DNA from: Paramecium tetraurelia
Lineage: Eukaryota; Ciliophora; Oligohymenophorea; Peniculida; Parameciidae
Direction of reading: 5' to 3'
Assembly: GCF_000165425.1 (NCBI RefSeq)
Contig: NW_001798997.1
Span: forward strand, 124,001 to 188,000
Length of the DNA stretch: 64,000 bases
The notes beneath the pieces are model-generated. The model worked only from the letters and a program-made list of their open reading frames with translations, was not told the DNA's origin and made no database searches. The position numbers and the translations under genes were made by a program. Position 1 is the first letter of the stretch, and every line of letters begins with the position of its first letter. Positions 49,163-60,983 of this stretch are shown here, in pieces.

Positions 49163-50070
49163 ATGGGGAACAAAGTTTTTGTTTTTACATAACAAGATTT
49201 CTAAAAATGTTTTGTTGTCAATTTAAACCCTCCCCTAGGCTAAGGACATGATGCAAGAGTCTATTTGGCTATGCATAAGAAGACAGGTGAAATGTTTGCT
49301 TTAAAAGTACTAACAAATCTGTCGCAAGATCATATCATAAATCTCTAGGTTTTTTTACATTTTATTTAGCGAACGAAATACAAATACTTAAGCGCATTGA
49401 TAATCCAGGAACAGTTTTACTGAAGGGACATTCTGAGGATTATACTTGTGTTCTTTTGGAGTACATGCCTAATGAGACATTTTTAAAGATCCTAAAAAAG
49501 GGACCTTTTCCATTTCCTTTAGCAAAGACTTTGTCTGGCTACCTAATTAAGGTATTGGGAACCCTTCATACTGATGGGATTGCTCATTGCGACATAAAAC
49601 CGGAGAACATTTTGATTGCTGCTGACTATAATCTAAAACTGTGTGATTTTGGATTTGCCAGAGTCTCAAATTAAAATTTAAGACCTGCTGGTGGTACTCC
49701 AGGATACACTGCACCTGAATTGTATGTGAATGAGACAATTAATTTTTTTAAATGTGACATCTTTGCGTTGGGAGTAGTATTGTTTATAATAGCGATGGGA
49801 TTCCCTCCATTTTAAACGAATGATCCAAATTCAAGAGATGGGTGGTGGGCGTTAATCTATAATAAATAATATGAATTATTCTGGAGCAAATGCGAAGGTT
49901 TTAGATAACAACAATTTCCTAAAGAATTTAAGACGATGATTATGTCTATGTTGGAGATTGATCCCGATAAGAGGATATCTTTAGACAAGTTGCTGGAACA
50001 TGAATTCCTTGTGGATGGAGCAACTGAGGAGGAAGTATTAATGGAGATACAGAAGAGGGTGAAGGAATGA
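49163..50070 (+). CDS. Non-RD protein kinase with possible N-myristoylation
   Basis: About 295 aa. Begins MGNKVF, a myristoylation-type start, as in many ciliate calcium-dependent-like kinases. Motifs: [38 protein letters not shown] (HCD, so non-RD), [22 protein letters not shown] and [20 protein letters not shown]. The end is [20 protein letters not shown] 21-nt intron at 49349-49369 has good ends, but the frame on its right side is off by one base relative to the left side. All catalytic residues except the HRD Arg are present. Confidence 0.78.
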
Positions 50071-50343
50071 AAAATGAGAATAGAGATTAGCAAAATATTA
50101 TAAAATCATTTATTTAAAAAAATGTTTCGTATCTACAAACCATTCCTATATTCGATTCCAATTTTGGATTCAGTATTTTATATATAATAAGAATTACCTC
50201 TCATCTTTTAGAGGGAACTTAAAAATCCAAGGCCGAAGTGGAGGAGCATTTCCGCCCTTGATGTGATTATTCAATATCTTACGATAATTCAATGGATAAG
50301 TGCATCATAAAGCTAAACACTTTATTATTTATTTATTATATAT

Positions 50344-50556
50344 ATGCAAAGGCTTCTCAAACCAATAACCATATCTTAACCAATTCTACAAAGAATAGAG
50401 AACACGAGATCAGATTGCTCTTCTGATGAAGACCTTAGTTTTATTGAAACTCTAAGAGCTGAAGCTCAAAATCCCATGATAAAGAACTTCTAGGGAATGG
50501 AGTGCCTTGTGGATGACACAAAAGATATAGAAGAATTCCTTAATTCTCTTGATTGA
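50344..50556 (+). CDS. Small acidic protein
   Basis: 70 aa from the ATG at 50344, which follows an AT-rich leader; the frame is open upstream to an ATG at 50122, so a longer 144-aa form is possible. Contains RSDCSSDEDLSFIETLRAEA and a C-terminal CLVDDTKDIEEFLNSLD. No family recognised. A strong hairpin begins 7 nt after its stop. Confidence 0.45.
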
Positions 50557-50563
50557 AACCAAT

Positions 50564-50606
50564 GAAAACAAGGGAATACCCACTTGGGGGCATGAACCTT
50601 GTTTTC
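50564..50606 (+). terminator. 10-bp perfect hairpin just after a stop codon
   Basis: GAAAACAAGG (50564-50573) and its exact complement (50597-50606) enclose a 23-nt loop containing CCC and GGG that could pair again. It starts 7 nt after the TGA of the small acidic gene and is the most GC-rich point in the surrounding 1 kb. It could be a 3'-end element or the start of a small structured RNA; strand and function are inferred. Confidence 0.3.
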
Positions 50607-51210
50607 GACTGATTATAATCATAAAAACTTTTAATCAAAAACATTCTTCAAAATCTTTGCTAAACCCTCATGTTGCCTAGTTCTTTAAAGCCATGTCCAA
50701 GTATGGGCCAAAAATAACCTTTAATCATATACAATACAGATAAGCCAAGCATAGTGAATATGAAAGGCATTAGTAATATTTACATCATTCTAATGTTCGA
50801 ATTCAAACAATAAAAACATTTATTCCTTATATCCACACGATTCTTAATTGTGAACTAAGATAGGTTTTGTAAGTTCTCCTTTTGTTATCACAAATGGATA
50901 TATATTGAAAATTAAGCATACGTTTTTTGATCTTTTATATGAATAATTAAAAGATGATAATCTATATTTAATTACATCCCTTGTTGTAAGGGATTCACGA
51001 GAGGTCATAATTATACTAACACAATATTATTAAATAACTTAATCTTAATGTGTATAATTCCTAAAGAATTCTTAACTATTGCATTTTTTATAATTAAAAT
51101 TAACCTTTTGAAATAATATTGTTAAGTCCTTCAAGATAACTAAAATTATATGCTTCATGTTAATTTATAAACAATTTGAAATTATTTAGATGTATAATAA
51201 AAAATGAATC
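50607..51210. other. Intergenic region with one further hairpin
   Basis: 604 bp, AT-rich. At 50976-50994 a 7-bp stem (ATCCCTT/AAGGGAT) encloses a 5-nt loop GTTGT. No protein-like frame. Confidence 0.4.
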
Positions 51211-52125
51211 TCAGTCTGAATAATCATCATCCACCAAGGATAAGGTCTAGGTTTGAATTTCCTACTTAATATTTATCTCATCTTATTCTTCTTCTTTGGA
51301 TACGCCAACCTTCTCTCCATCCTTTTCACAACAGACCTACTTTTTGACAAACTTTGGTTTAACAAACTACTATTGCACTTATTTTGGCTATTATTGAATC
51401 ACAACTTATTTTAGATGTTAAGTAACACTATGCATTGTCTTATCTCTAAATGTGAAATACAATTATACTCTTTATCATCGACATCGGACACTCTCTTAAC
51501 TTTGAATTAATCTTTGAATTCTTTTTATTTTTCCCATTCTTCTTGAAGTTCAAGAGCATCTAAATCGTAAAAGAGTTATTTAAGCAACATGTCAGGAGTG
51601 AATTAAGTTTGTCTTCTGTTGAGTTGATGAGTGTCATCGATGGCATCTAAGATGTCCATTTCTTTCTTGGAGTCATGAGTCTTGTTTTCTAAGAATTTCA
51701 TGGAATCCCCTTGTTCTTCATTGGCTCTCATTTATTTAAGAACCTCTTCAGCTGCTTTTGCATCTCTATACGGATCGTAATTTCTGGTTCCTCCTCCTTC
51801 AACTATGTAATCATGATTTCGAGGATCAGTTTTAAAAGTAATTTCAGCATAGCAATATCTAATGGATGGATTGAATTGATTACGTGCATTTAAAGTAGAA
51901 TCGATGAATGAGAATACCCAGATAGTTTTCAGTCCAAACAGTCTCCTTCCTCATATTAAATTTGGTTCCGATGTAGAGATAATTACCACAATGGTTGCAT
52001 TTCACAGTCATTGGAAGCATATTTCTGACATTGTCTTATTTTCCTTTTGGACGATGATTGTTTGGCAATAACTTGGGATCAAAATCAGGCGGATAATATT
52101 TAACTAAAACTTTTCTTTCTGCCAT
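51211..52125 (-). CDS. Splicing factor YJU2/CCDC94 (CWC16 family)
   Basis: 288 aa, introns of 25 and 23 nt. N-terminus MAERKVLVKYYPPDFDPKLL is close to the family consensus. A zinc-binding core has CNHCGNYLYIGTKFN, RKETVWTENYLGI and FKCTYCYAEITFKTDP, and VEGGGTRNY completes the domain. A coiled, charged C-terminus and an acidic end (LSLVDDDYSD) follow. YJU2 joins the spliceosome around the first catalytic step near the branch helix. In an organism with very short introns it is an expected core component. It faces the SPT2-like gene with 18 bp between starts. Confidence 0.92.
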
Positions 52126-52143
52126 TAAATAATAATAATATTT
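52126..52143. promoter_or_regulatory. 18-bp divergent intergenic gap
   Basis: Only 18 bp (TA-rich, with TAATAATAATA) separate the YJU2 start codon from the SPT2-like start codon. Both promoters must overlap this gap and probably the neighbouring exons. Confidence 0.6.
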
Positions 52144-53425
52144 ATGATGGAGATCTAAAAAATTACCAAGTCAATATAAAGTGATTCGACCTTACATAAG
52201 TCGAATTAGAATAAAATTATCAACTCATCTAAGTAGAACAACGAAGAAGGACAAAAAGACTTTTTAAAATTATAAGCTATTCTTGAATCGAAAACAAAAA
52301 TTGATAAAACCCAGAAATCTAATCCATCTCAGAAACCGAAGTCATAAGGCATCCCAGAATTAAAAGTAAAAGATCCAATTAAGAATAATCCAAATAATAG
52401 TGTGATTACCAAGAAGCATGATGAATAGAAAAAGCAAACAAAGGAGCTTGTAGTTAAGCAGAAAGAAGGGGAAAAACACCATGTCAAATAAGAAATAGGT
52501 AAATTCGATAAAGTTTAGAAGCAAATTAAAACCAATCCTTCAACTTCTGCGCAACAAGCACCTAAACAGAAGGAAGTGAAGGACAATTCTTATTAGCCAT
52601 TAAAAATACATAAGCCTATGATCAAAGATAAAGTAGTTTAAAAAGATGATGACGAAGCTAAAGTTCAATAGAATGAGATCATTATATAAAAGAAAAATAA
52701 CCAAAACAATGATAAGCAAGTTTCTATAAAGAAGGATAACTTGGATGAAACAAAAAAACCATAGCCTGTACTTGTAGCAAATTAGCAATCATAGAAATAA
52801 TAAATTAAGAAAGATCTTGGAGAGGAAAAGCTCATGTAGTTACTATTAAGTTCATCCAACAAAAACACTAAGAAGAGTAAAAATAAGGAGAAGGAAAAGC
52901 AAGAGCAAATAAAATCAAAGGAATCCAAAGGTCAAAATCCATAATTCAATTCATCTATCAATAGGGATAAAATCAAAGAATTATAGAGCTAGAAATCAAA
53001 GCCTTTTTCAATTAAACCCTAAATCAAAGACCTAAGCATTTAAAAATTAAGCCAATAAAAGAATTACATTAATGATGATTATGATTTAGATGATTCGTTT
53101 ATTAATGATTCAGAGAGCGTAGATGTAGAGATCGATCCAAAAGAAGTTGTCACTGAATTAAAGAAGTTGCAGAGGTATTTCTTAAGTTTATAAGAGTAGA
53201 AAAAAGGAAGGTAGAAAGCAGGGCGATCTAGATGATGACATTGAAGAGGCTGGTTTTGATGTCATGTTGAAGGAGGAAAAGAAGTCTAGAGTATTGGGGA
53301 TTATAGATGACTACAGAGAAGAGAAGTATATAAAGAAAGAAATTAAAAAAGAAAAACAACAGAAGAAGAAGTTAATGGAGATGAAAAATAAATAGGAAAA
53401 TAAAAAAGAAGAAGATGCGTAGTGA
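52144..53425 (+). CDS. SPT2-like histone-chaperone-type protein
   Basis: 419 aa, one 22-nt intron. The first 300 residues are low-complexity Lys/Gln/Asn/Ser. The C-terminal part has DDYDLDDSFINDSES and, after the intron, GDLDDDIEEAGFDVMLKEEKKS. This resembles the SPT2 chromatin protein, in which an acidic DDxFIDD stretch is followed by an EAxFxxIxKEE(R)RS helix that contacts histone H3-H4. A Lys/Glu-rich end follows. The similarity covers only the C-terminus, so the call is tentative. Confidence 0.62.
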
Positions 53426-53508
53426 ATTTAAACTATATTTTAATGATATAAATAACACATTAATAGACTACTGATTTTTAAGCAATGATAAATATAATAA
53501 AAAATTGT

Positions 53509-55465
53509 TCATTTAGTTATTGCTTTAATGATATCCATTACAAATTCAGGTTTTCTACTTTCAACTTTAGGAGATCCAAATATATCATCGTCATCTCTTT
53601 CTTCAAATGACATGACATAAACATGAGTCTGATTTCTAGAGAGATGAATGAATAGAATTATTACTATTAATTGAAGATCATGTTTCCCTTGTGTCCTCCA
53701 ATAATCCACAATTCATTTCCACTTCCCATGGTATCAGCAGCACAATAACATCTTGGAATGGGGATGGTACCATGTATTTTAGGTTTAGTCCTGAGATTTA
53801 TTAATTAACAATATTACCAACCCAAGGTCTCAGGATTGAAATGATAGAGATCTCCGAGAATATCACTTGAATGTTCGCCTCTTCCTCCATAGATGAACAA
53901 GTGTCCACCTAAAGCACTTCCCAGATGGCCATGTCTTGGAGAAGGCGGTTCTCCCTTCATAACAGGAGTTAAATTAGCCCAACTGGCTTCTTTGGAGAAA
54001 TCCAGAACCCACAAATCATTGAAATTAGGAGTGTAATGTCCTTCAGGAAGCGACTGACCTCCGAAAATGTACAATTTGTCTTTGATTTAAGTGGCTGAAT
54101 GGGCAGATCTTGGAGGAGGTTTGAGTGCATGTTCATCTAGATCATAACTATGTTTAGATTGGAATAAATACTGAGTCCACATCATGGTGGTTAGGTCTAG
54201 ACAATAGATGTCATTGTAAGTCTTCTGCACTTCAAGATCATGGCTGCAGTAGTATCCGCCAAAGTAAATTAAGGATTGGTAGTTGGAAAGCAGAGTCAAA
54301 GAGGCTTTTTCCCTGGGAGACGGAAGCTGCCCCTTGGGTTTGCTTTAGATCCAAGTTTTTGAAGTAGTGTTGTAGACATAATAATCATCAAAGACCTTGT
54401 CTGAATTCAGTCCGCCATAGTAGATTATTTTATTCCCATATTTAATTGCACTAGATAAGTATTTAAAAGCTACTTATGGAATGCTCTTGGATCAGGAATG
54501 GGTCCTTTGGTATCCTCGACGACTCTGAGTTCTTTGGTTCTGGGATTGAGGATGTGTAGGTCATTTTTAAAGTTATGGCCTGTGCCTCGACCACCGAAAA
54601 TGTAGAATTCATTTCCGATGCCAGTCATTGTTAAGCCATGAATTCGTTCATACTTCTTTTGGATTTGATATTGGGTGAAATACACGTTATCGTAATTTTG
54701 GGGATGGTAATGTAGCTGTTTTCGATTCACGTGAAGAATGTTATTTTTAGATTGATAATTGTTATCCACAGTGGGCAAAGTCTCATCATAGACATATTAT
54801 CCTGCAATGAGAAATTTGTATTGATATGAACCAGGAGCCAGATGCAAATATGCGTAATTGATGTACTTCTTTGCAAAGCCTAAGAATTTCCTATTCAATT
54901 TAATGGGTTGCTTCCATTCATCCCAAGAGCCCATCACAAACATCTCATTCCAGTCCAAATAAGTGCGTACTTTTACTTTCATCAAGTCTTGCTAAGATTC
55001 ATAAGAGTCTCTTTACTTTATAGTTTTATCTAAATTGAACATCTTCATCTGTGTTTGGCTCTTGATCATCAGAACTATCCACTTGAATCAATTTTCTTGG
55101 GACGACTTCCAACTAGGTTAATAGTGGTTTCTTAGTACCCAATTATTATAAGTCCCGAAATTATTGTAAATTACATCTGCATTGGGATCATGTTTCCAAA
55201 GGCCATCAACATTGAACTTATATTAATGGTAACCTGGAGGTAAAGGGGGATTGATTTCGGCTTGTAAGAAACTAGAATAGCATAAAAGAGAGTACTAAGG
55301 AGGCTGCTTAGATTTCACCATTGGGTATCCTACTTGGAAGTGACTCCATGACCCATATAGGGTAACGAGATTGCCTTCGTATTTCCATTCAATCACAGCT
55401 GAGTTTACTGCGCATTCCTGGTCTTCGTGACGATTGCCACATTGTTTGCAATAATTTGATAGCAT
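53509..55465 (-). CDS. CBM48-like/kelch-repeat protein
   Basis: 608 aa; five introns (26, 25, 23, 27 and 29 nt) join exactly. Starts with a CxxC cluster (CKQCGNRHEDQEC). Two modules resemble the glycogen-binding CBM48/AMPK-beta fold: VTLYGSWSHFQVGYPM .. PPGYHQYKFNVDGLW, and MFVMGSWDEWKQPIKL .. LAPGSYQYKFLIAG. Next come six or so kelch repeats (YIFGGRGTGHNFKNDL, IYYGGLNSDKVFDDYYVY, LYIFGGQSLPEGHY, LFIYGGRGEHSSDILGDL, LWIIGGHKGN). The tail is acidic (SFEERDDDDIFGSPK). A glycogen- or starch-associated scaffold is inferred. Confidence 0.85.
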
Positions 55466-55789
55466 ATTAAATTATTGCTAAGGTATTTAATTGTACTCAC
55501 TAAAATAATAGGCAAATGATTTTTTGTTTATGTATTATTAAATTTATCGAACTGTTATTTATTCTGAAAGTGAGATTATTTTAAATATGGATATATATGT
55601 AGTAATTCTATTGTGCTCTTTGGCATGCAATTAATTTTAATGATATCAATAATAATATTGATTAATATAAATAATCGAGGATTATCAGAAATAATTAGAA
55701 TGAATATTTAATTTGAATTGAGTATAATAGCGCGTATTTATTTATCCTAAAAAAGAAAGCGAGGGCATATTTGAAATTCAATAAATAAA
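55466..55789. other. Divergent intergenic region
   Basis: 324 bp between the divergent kelch and deoxynucleoside kinase genes. AT-rich, presumably holding both promoters; no specific motif identified. Confidence 0.5.
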
Positions 55790-56530
55790 ATGGATAAGAA
55801 GTTTATAATTGTATCCCTGGAAGGAAATGTGGGTGCAGGCAAATCAACCTTATTTGAGATTTTGAGACAAGAATTCCCGAAGGCAATTTTCCTCATGGAG
55901 CCCTTGGAATAGTGGCAGAACGTGCATGGTAACCCCAACCTAAATATCTTGGAGAAGTACTACTCAGACATTCAACGTTGGGGTTTCACTTTTTAAATTT
56001 ATGCTTACCAATCCAGATTAATGGCTTGGGACAAATAATTAAGAGCAGTAGTCAAAGAGCAAAAATTGTAACAGATAGACAATCAATTTTCATCTCCATC
56101 AACCAACGCTGATGATGAACCCATCCTCGTATTTACTGAGAGAAGCATTGAGAGTGCAAGGGAATTGTTTTTCAAATTGTGTTATAATGATGGAACAATC
56201 AACGAACTTGAATATCACATATACGAAGAGTTTTATGAGTGGCTCATGGAACACTACAAGTAATATTTGGTGGATTGTGTCATTTATGTTAACACTCCTC
56301 CTGAAACATGTTTGGAACGTTTGACTCGCAGAGGCAGACAAGAAGAAGCATGTGTCCCACTCGATTACTTGAAGAAGTTACATTAACGACATGAGGATTG
56401 GCTTTCTGATAATACTAATAAATTCAAAATCATAAATATCGATGCTACCAAAAACTACGTTAAGGATTTGGATATCAAAGAAGCTGTTCGCAGACAATTA
56501 ATTGATGAAATATCCACTTTGATTGATTGA
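55790..56530 (+). CDS. Deoxyribonucleoside kinase (dCK/dGK/TK2 family)
   Basis: 246 aa, intronless. Phosphorylates deoxynucleosides for salvage. Motifs: IIVSLEGNVGAGKSTLFE (P-loop), LMEPLEQWQNV (substrate-binding Glu and Trp), FQIYAYQSRL, FTERSIESARELFF (ERS catalytic motif), IYVNTPPETCLERLTRRGR (lid) and VPLDYLKKLHQRHEDWL. Length and order match the family. Substrate preference cannot be read from the sequence. A short Ser/Gln insert (FSSPSTNADDE) precedes the ERS motif. Confidence 0.92.
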
Positions 56531-56575
56531 TAAGTATACTAATTATCAAACATTTTTTTATTTAAATTTTTTTAC

Positions 56576-58886
56576 ATGAAGAAAATTATTTCAGAGAACT
56601 TATCTCCTGAAGAGGCAAAAACTCTCTGGAAATATCTTGATGATGCTTGCTATCTGATCGCTGAACATCAAAGTATAAAATACTAGATTGAGATTTCTAG
56701 CTAAACAACTCTCCTTTGCTGAATTGTATCAGCATGCTTACAAGTTGATACTTAATAAGTTCGGAGATTTCGCCTATTCTTAGTTGCAAATCTCCATTCA
56801 TAACGTTGTGGATAAACTCATCTCGCCCCTAAATATTAGCAATGATGATTAATTATTGTATGATTTTGTATAGGCCTTTGAAGAAGTCCAGCATTTTAGT
56901 AAATTATTGGCAGGCATTCTACTTTACATGGTATATTTCCTTTTATCTATCAATAGGAAAAATCCTATATTCTCTAGAAATCTCTCAAGACTATAAAAAC
57001 TATTTGCAATGAAAGTTTTAAAATTAAGTGCTTTGAGAAGGACCAAAATCTAGCTAATAAACTACTCAATTGTTTCCTTAGTCAAATACGCAACGATAGA
57101 AATTCTCAATTCATTGAACATTTTAAATTGAAAAAAGCATTATAAATACTAGTAACAATTTTCATTCACTTTAGATTGATCTCAATCAAGAACAACAGAT
57201 CAAAAACAAGGAATACAATTACACGATTGATTATAGAATCAATGACGACTTCTACAAACACTTTCTAGAACGCAAACTAATTTAAGATTCTAGGAGCTAT
57301 TTTAAAGAAGAGAGTTAATCAAATCTTAATAAAATGACTATTGAAGAATACATACTTTTTGTTGAGAAAAGATATTTAGATGAAGTAGATAGAGTTCAAC
57401 ATTATATACCTAAAATTTCACATCAAAAAGTTTTGGATTGCTTTATCAAAATTTATATCACCTCCAATGCACAACACATCTCGTAAGGACTTTATGATTT
57501 TATTGAAAATGAAAAAACTGCCATTATCATTATAATATTTCAATTATTTGTCAAAAGCGAGGAATTCGATTTATTTGTAAAAACATTTTCTTAGATTATC
57601 ATTGATGATTTACAAATATTGAATTAGAATGCAAACACTTTACAAGGATTCATTAAATTATATGAGAAGATATTCTCCTTATATGATAAAATTGCTCAAT
57701 ATGGGAACAATGAGCATCAATATAAATTTCATAAAGCCATTAAAAGTATTTCATTTATTAATAATATTAGATGCTTTTGAGTAAGTCATTAATAAAGACA
57801 ATTTTATAATGATGGAATTGAATATATACTTTGATTTCTTAATGAAAAAGGAGACTTTGAGAGATGAAGAGAAAAAGCTACAAATTGATAAGGGGTTTCT
57901 CATTTTCAAATTAGTTTAATCAAAAGATGAATTCGAATAAATTTATAGGAAACACCTATGTGTTAGATTATTAGACTAAACTTATAGTTCTTTGGAAGTC
58001 GAAAAAGATTTACTGAAGAAGCTGAGATTAGAATGTGGATCAGTCTTGACTCACAAAATGGAAACCATGTTCAGCGATTTGGAAAGAAGTAGTGAGGATA
58101 GTTAAAAGTTTAGACAGAAATTGTCATAAAATTAAAGAGATTCCATTGATTTAGACATTCTAGTTCTTACGTCTGAATAATGGCCAATTACTGACTCTTA
58201 ACCAATTATAATTCACACAGAGTTGTTGTTATGGCAATAATAATTCACTCAATATTATTAGAGCAAGAATTCAAAGAGAAAATTGTCATTTAACTATGGA
58301 TTAGGCTCAGTGTCTCTTAAAGCTACTTTTGATTAAAATAGTAAAAAAGATTTTGTATGTTCTGTCTTTCAAGCAACCATTTTAATGCACTTCAATAAAT
58401 AACGTGTCTATAAGGTGGATGAATTGATAAAATTAACAAACTCAGACAAAGAAATAATGTAATATGAATTGGAAAATCTTTTATAGTTTAAATTATTAAT
58501 TTAGAATGAAGAAGAGAATTCATTACAACTAAATTAGAAATTCCAAAATCGTAGTTATAAAATTAAAGTTCAACCAAAAAAGCAATAATCGATGGCTTTA
58601 TGTTCCAAATAAAAAGTTAAATGTTAGGAACTCTAATTAGATTCAAAAGAAATTGCATTAGATAGAAGAGTGTATTTGGAATCATTATTGATTGTATTCA
58701 GAGTTCTCAACGACAAAAAAACAATTGGATCACAAAGATTTATTTAAATATATTGACAAAGATGCTAAGACCAGACACTTTCCAGTTGAAATTCCTTTTT
58801 TTAAGGAATGCATAGAAAATTTGATTCAAAAAGAATATTTAATAAGACAAGAAGGTTAATTAGATACTTATATCTATAAAGCATGA
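56576..58886 (+). CDS. Cullin lacking the neddylation lysine, with a frame break
   Basis: About 735 aa; introns of 28 (56673-56700), 26, 23 and 25 nt. Scaffold of a cullin-RING ubiquitin ligase. N-terminal repeats begin LSFAELYQHAYKLILNKFG. The cullin domain has YRKHLCVRLLDQ, ECGSVLTHKMETMFSDLE, ILVLTSEQWP and FNYGLGSVSL. The winged-helix end is FFKECIENLIQKEYLIR .. TYIYKA, as in canonical cullins. The Nedd8 site, usually IVRIMK, aligns without gaps to VFRVLN, so the acceptor Lys is Asn. Directly after it, the frame needs one A fewer in A7 (58715-58721) to continue as KKQLDHKDLFKYIDKD. Confidence 0.87.
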
Positions 58887-59110
58887 TAAACATTATAAGA
58901 TTATTATAAAATTTCTTTAAAATTTATAAAGCTAATAATATTTTTAATAATCTCTTCTTATTAATATTTAAATAGATTGTTATAAATATTCAATTCACTT
59001 TGTGATTCTTGTTTTAATTTATAGAAGCTAAATATTCTTAAATAATTAGTGAACCATATGTAGATTTGATTAATAAGTAAATAAATATTTATATATACAT
59101 ATAAGTTGTT

Positions 59111-59841
59111 TCATTATATGTTACAAGCTATGTATTCATCTGATTTCCTTGCCTTGTTCTTTTCAAAATTATGTTAGCATTCCTTAAAGATTGATTCAAA
59201 TTCCTTGCAATTGCTTTTACAAATAATTTTGGAAACTTGAGTGGTTTAAGTTAATTCATTTTTTTCTACATTAAAACTCGAATTTTTAGTCTTAAATTTT
59301 TGAACTTTCTCATTCTTCTTCTCAGGAGAACTAAATTTGGATTAAGGTATGCTGTTATTTAGAACCAACATAGAATCTTATAGCTACCACTTGTCTTTAT
59401 TAGGAGTCTCAATATTCTATAAATTGCTTGCATAACTAAATTTAGATTAAGATTTCAGATCCATTTATGCTGGCTACTAAGTTTTTTAACCAAAATCGGC
59501 TGAAATATTACATGCGGCATCCTTATTCAACTATTAAGATTCAGCGAATGAAAAAGTTCTTTTTTTTGATATTTATTTTATTGTTGATTAAAGTTCTTCG
59601 TTTTTTAGAGATTAAACACAAGAACTAAAGATGTTTGAGTATTTATTTTCGGTTACGCTTTAAAAATATTCAAGTGGTACAATATTATAGATTGGGTTCT
59701 AACTAATGTAAATGCTAAATAATAATACAATTATGTATTATCGTAAGCCTCTAATGACTGATGAGTATCAATCCTTAGAGCATCATTGAATAGTGTATTT
59801 GATTCTTTTAAGTTGCAAACATATTCCTCAATTTTTAGCAT
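59111..59841 (-). CDS. Hypothetical Ser/Gln-rich protein
   Basis: 234 aa after one 26-nt intron that joins two frames exactly. Helical N-terminus (MLKIEEYVCNLKESNTLF), then a disordered Ser/Asn/Gln-rich middle and a Lys/Cys-containing end (SKIICKSNCKEFESIFKEC). No domain recognised; the ordered frame and composition support a gene. Confidence 0.65.
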
Positions 59842-60070
59842 TTATCAGTTAAAAAAAAAATCGATTATATTCAAATAGATGTTTAGATTTTATATTTATT
59901 ATAATATATATAAATACATATCCAACATCAATGACATCTATAAAAGCAGTCCTGATTATTAGAGTAAATGACCATCAATTGCTCTTCTCCAAGTCATATA
60001 ATAAAAAGAACGTATATTATAATTTCAAATTATTTAGATTGATTAAGATTATCAAATAATTTTAGAACAT

Positions 60071-60719
60071 ATGTCATAAATAAATCCAAGAGCAGAGGAA
60101 AGAGTTACTCTAAAAACTGCTAATGGTGTCTGGCGTTACAAACTTGATGAGAACAAAATTGCTTATGCGTGTATACAAATGTATTTACATTAGTACTTGC
60201 TACAGAGAGTTATCCTGATAGATAAATAAATGCTATGATAAGAGTAAGATATTCTAATCAATTTAAGGAAATAGAAAAAGAATTAAAAAAAATGCCTGAC
60301 TATGTAGATGCCTTACCTAATGATGTTGAAAAATATGCTAAAATATGGATGAAATAATTACATGAAAAATATGATAATTTGGCAGGAGTCGATAAAGTAA
60401 TACATTTACCCTACTTGTTAAGGTTTATGCTGCATAATAAAAAGTTGAGGAGGTTTAAATTGTTATGGAGGATAACATTCACAAAATGATAGATCATGGT
60501 TAATAACTGGAGGTATATTTTTTGCAAAATTACTCATAGAATTTAGATGAAAAAGCAGAAAATCTCAAAAATTAATCGAAACAGTTCCAACAATAATCTC
60601 ATGAACTTGCTAAAATCATGTATTGGAGGAACATGAAACTAAAGATTCTTATAGGCCTTATTGTGTTAGCCGTACTGCTTTATATTATTGTCCCATTAGC
60701 TATAAATGCTTCAAATTGA
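60071..60719 (+). CDS. R-SNARE, VAMP7-like, with His at the zero layer
   Basis: 190 aa; introns of 23, 26 and 27 nt close exactly. An N-terminal longin-like region (IAYALLATESYPDRQI, KIWMKQLHEKYDN) precedes the SNARE helix KVEEVQIVMEDNIHKMIDHG, then QQLENLDEKAENLKNQS and a C-terminal anchor (KLKILIGLIVLAVLLYIIV). Aligned without gaps to VAMP7-type helices, the ionic-layer Arg is His (CAT, 60495-60497). R-SNAREs sit on vesicles or vacuoles and pair with Qa, Qb and Qc partners. The short luminal end (PLAINASN) is typical of tail-anchored proteins. Confidence 0.87.
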
Positions 60720-60983
60720 AAAGTCATTTTGTATCAAATATAATATTTAGAGATCTTCTATTTGCCTTATTAAACAATATTCTATTTTATAAATTAGTAA
60801 ATAGTATGACAAGAATATCACATCTTAATTAGGTTTATAGAATTAAATGTGATTTAAGGAATAGAAGTATAATATAAAATTAAAACACATAATTAAAATT
60901 TCATTTTTTTTTGGATTCATAAATAAATCAGAGAACCTTCTATTCCAGATATCTTTTTAAACTTATTTTCCTTTTATTATTAT

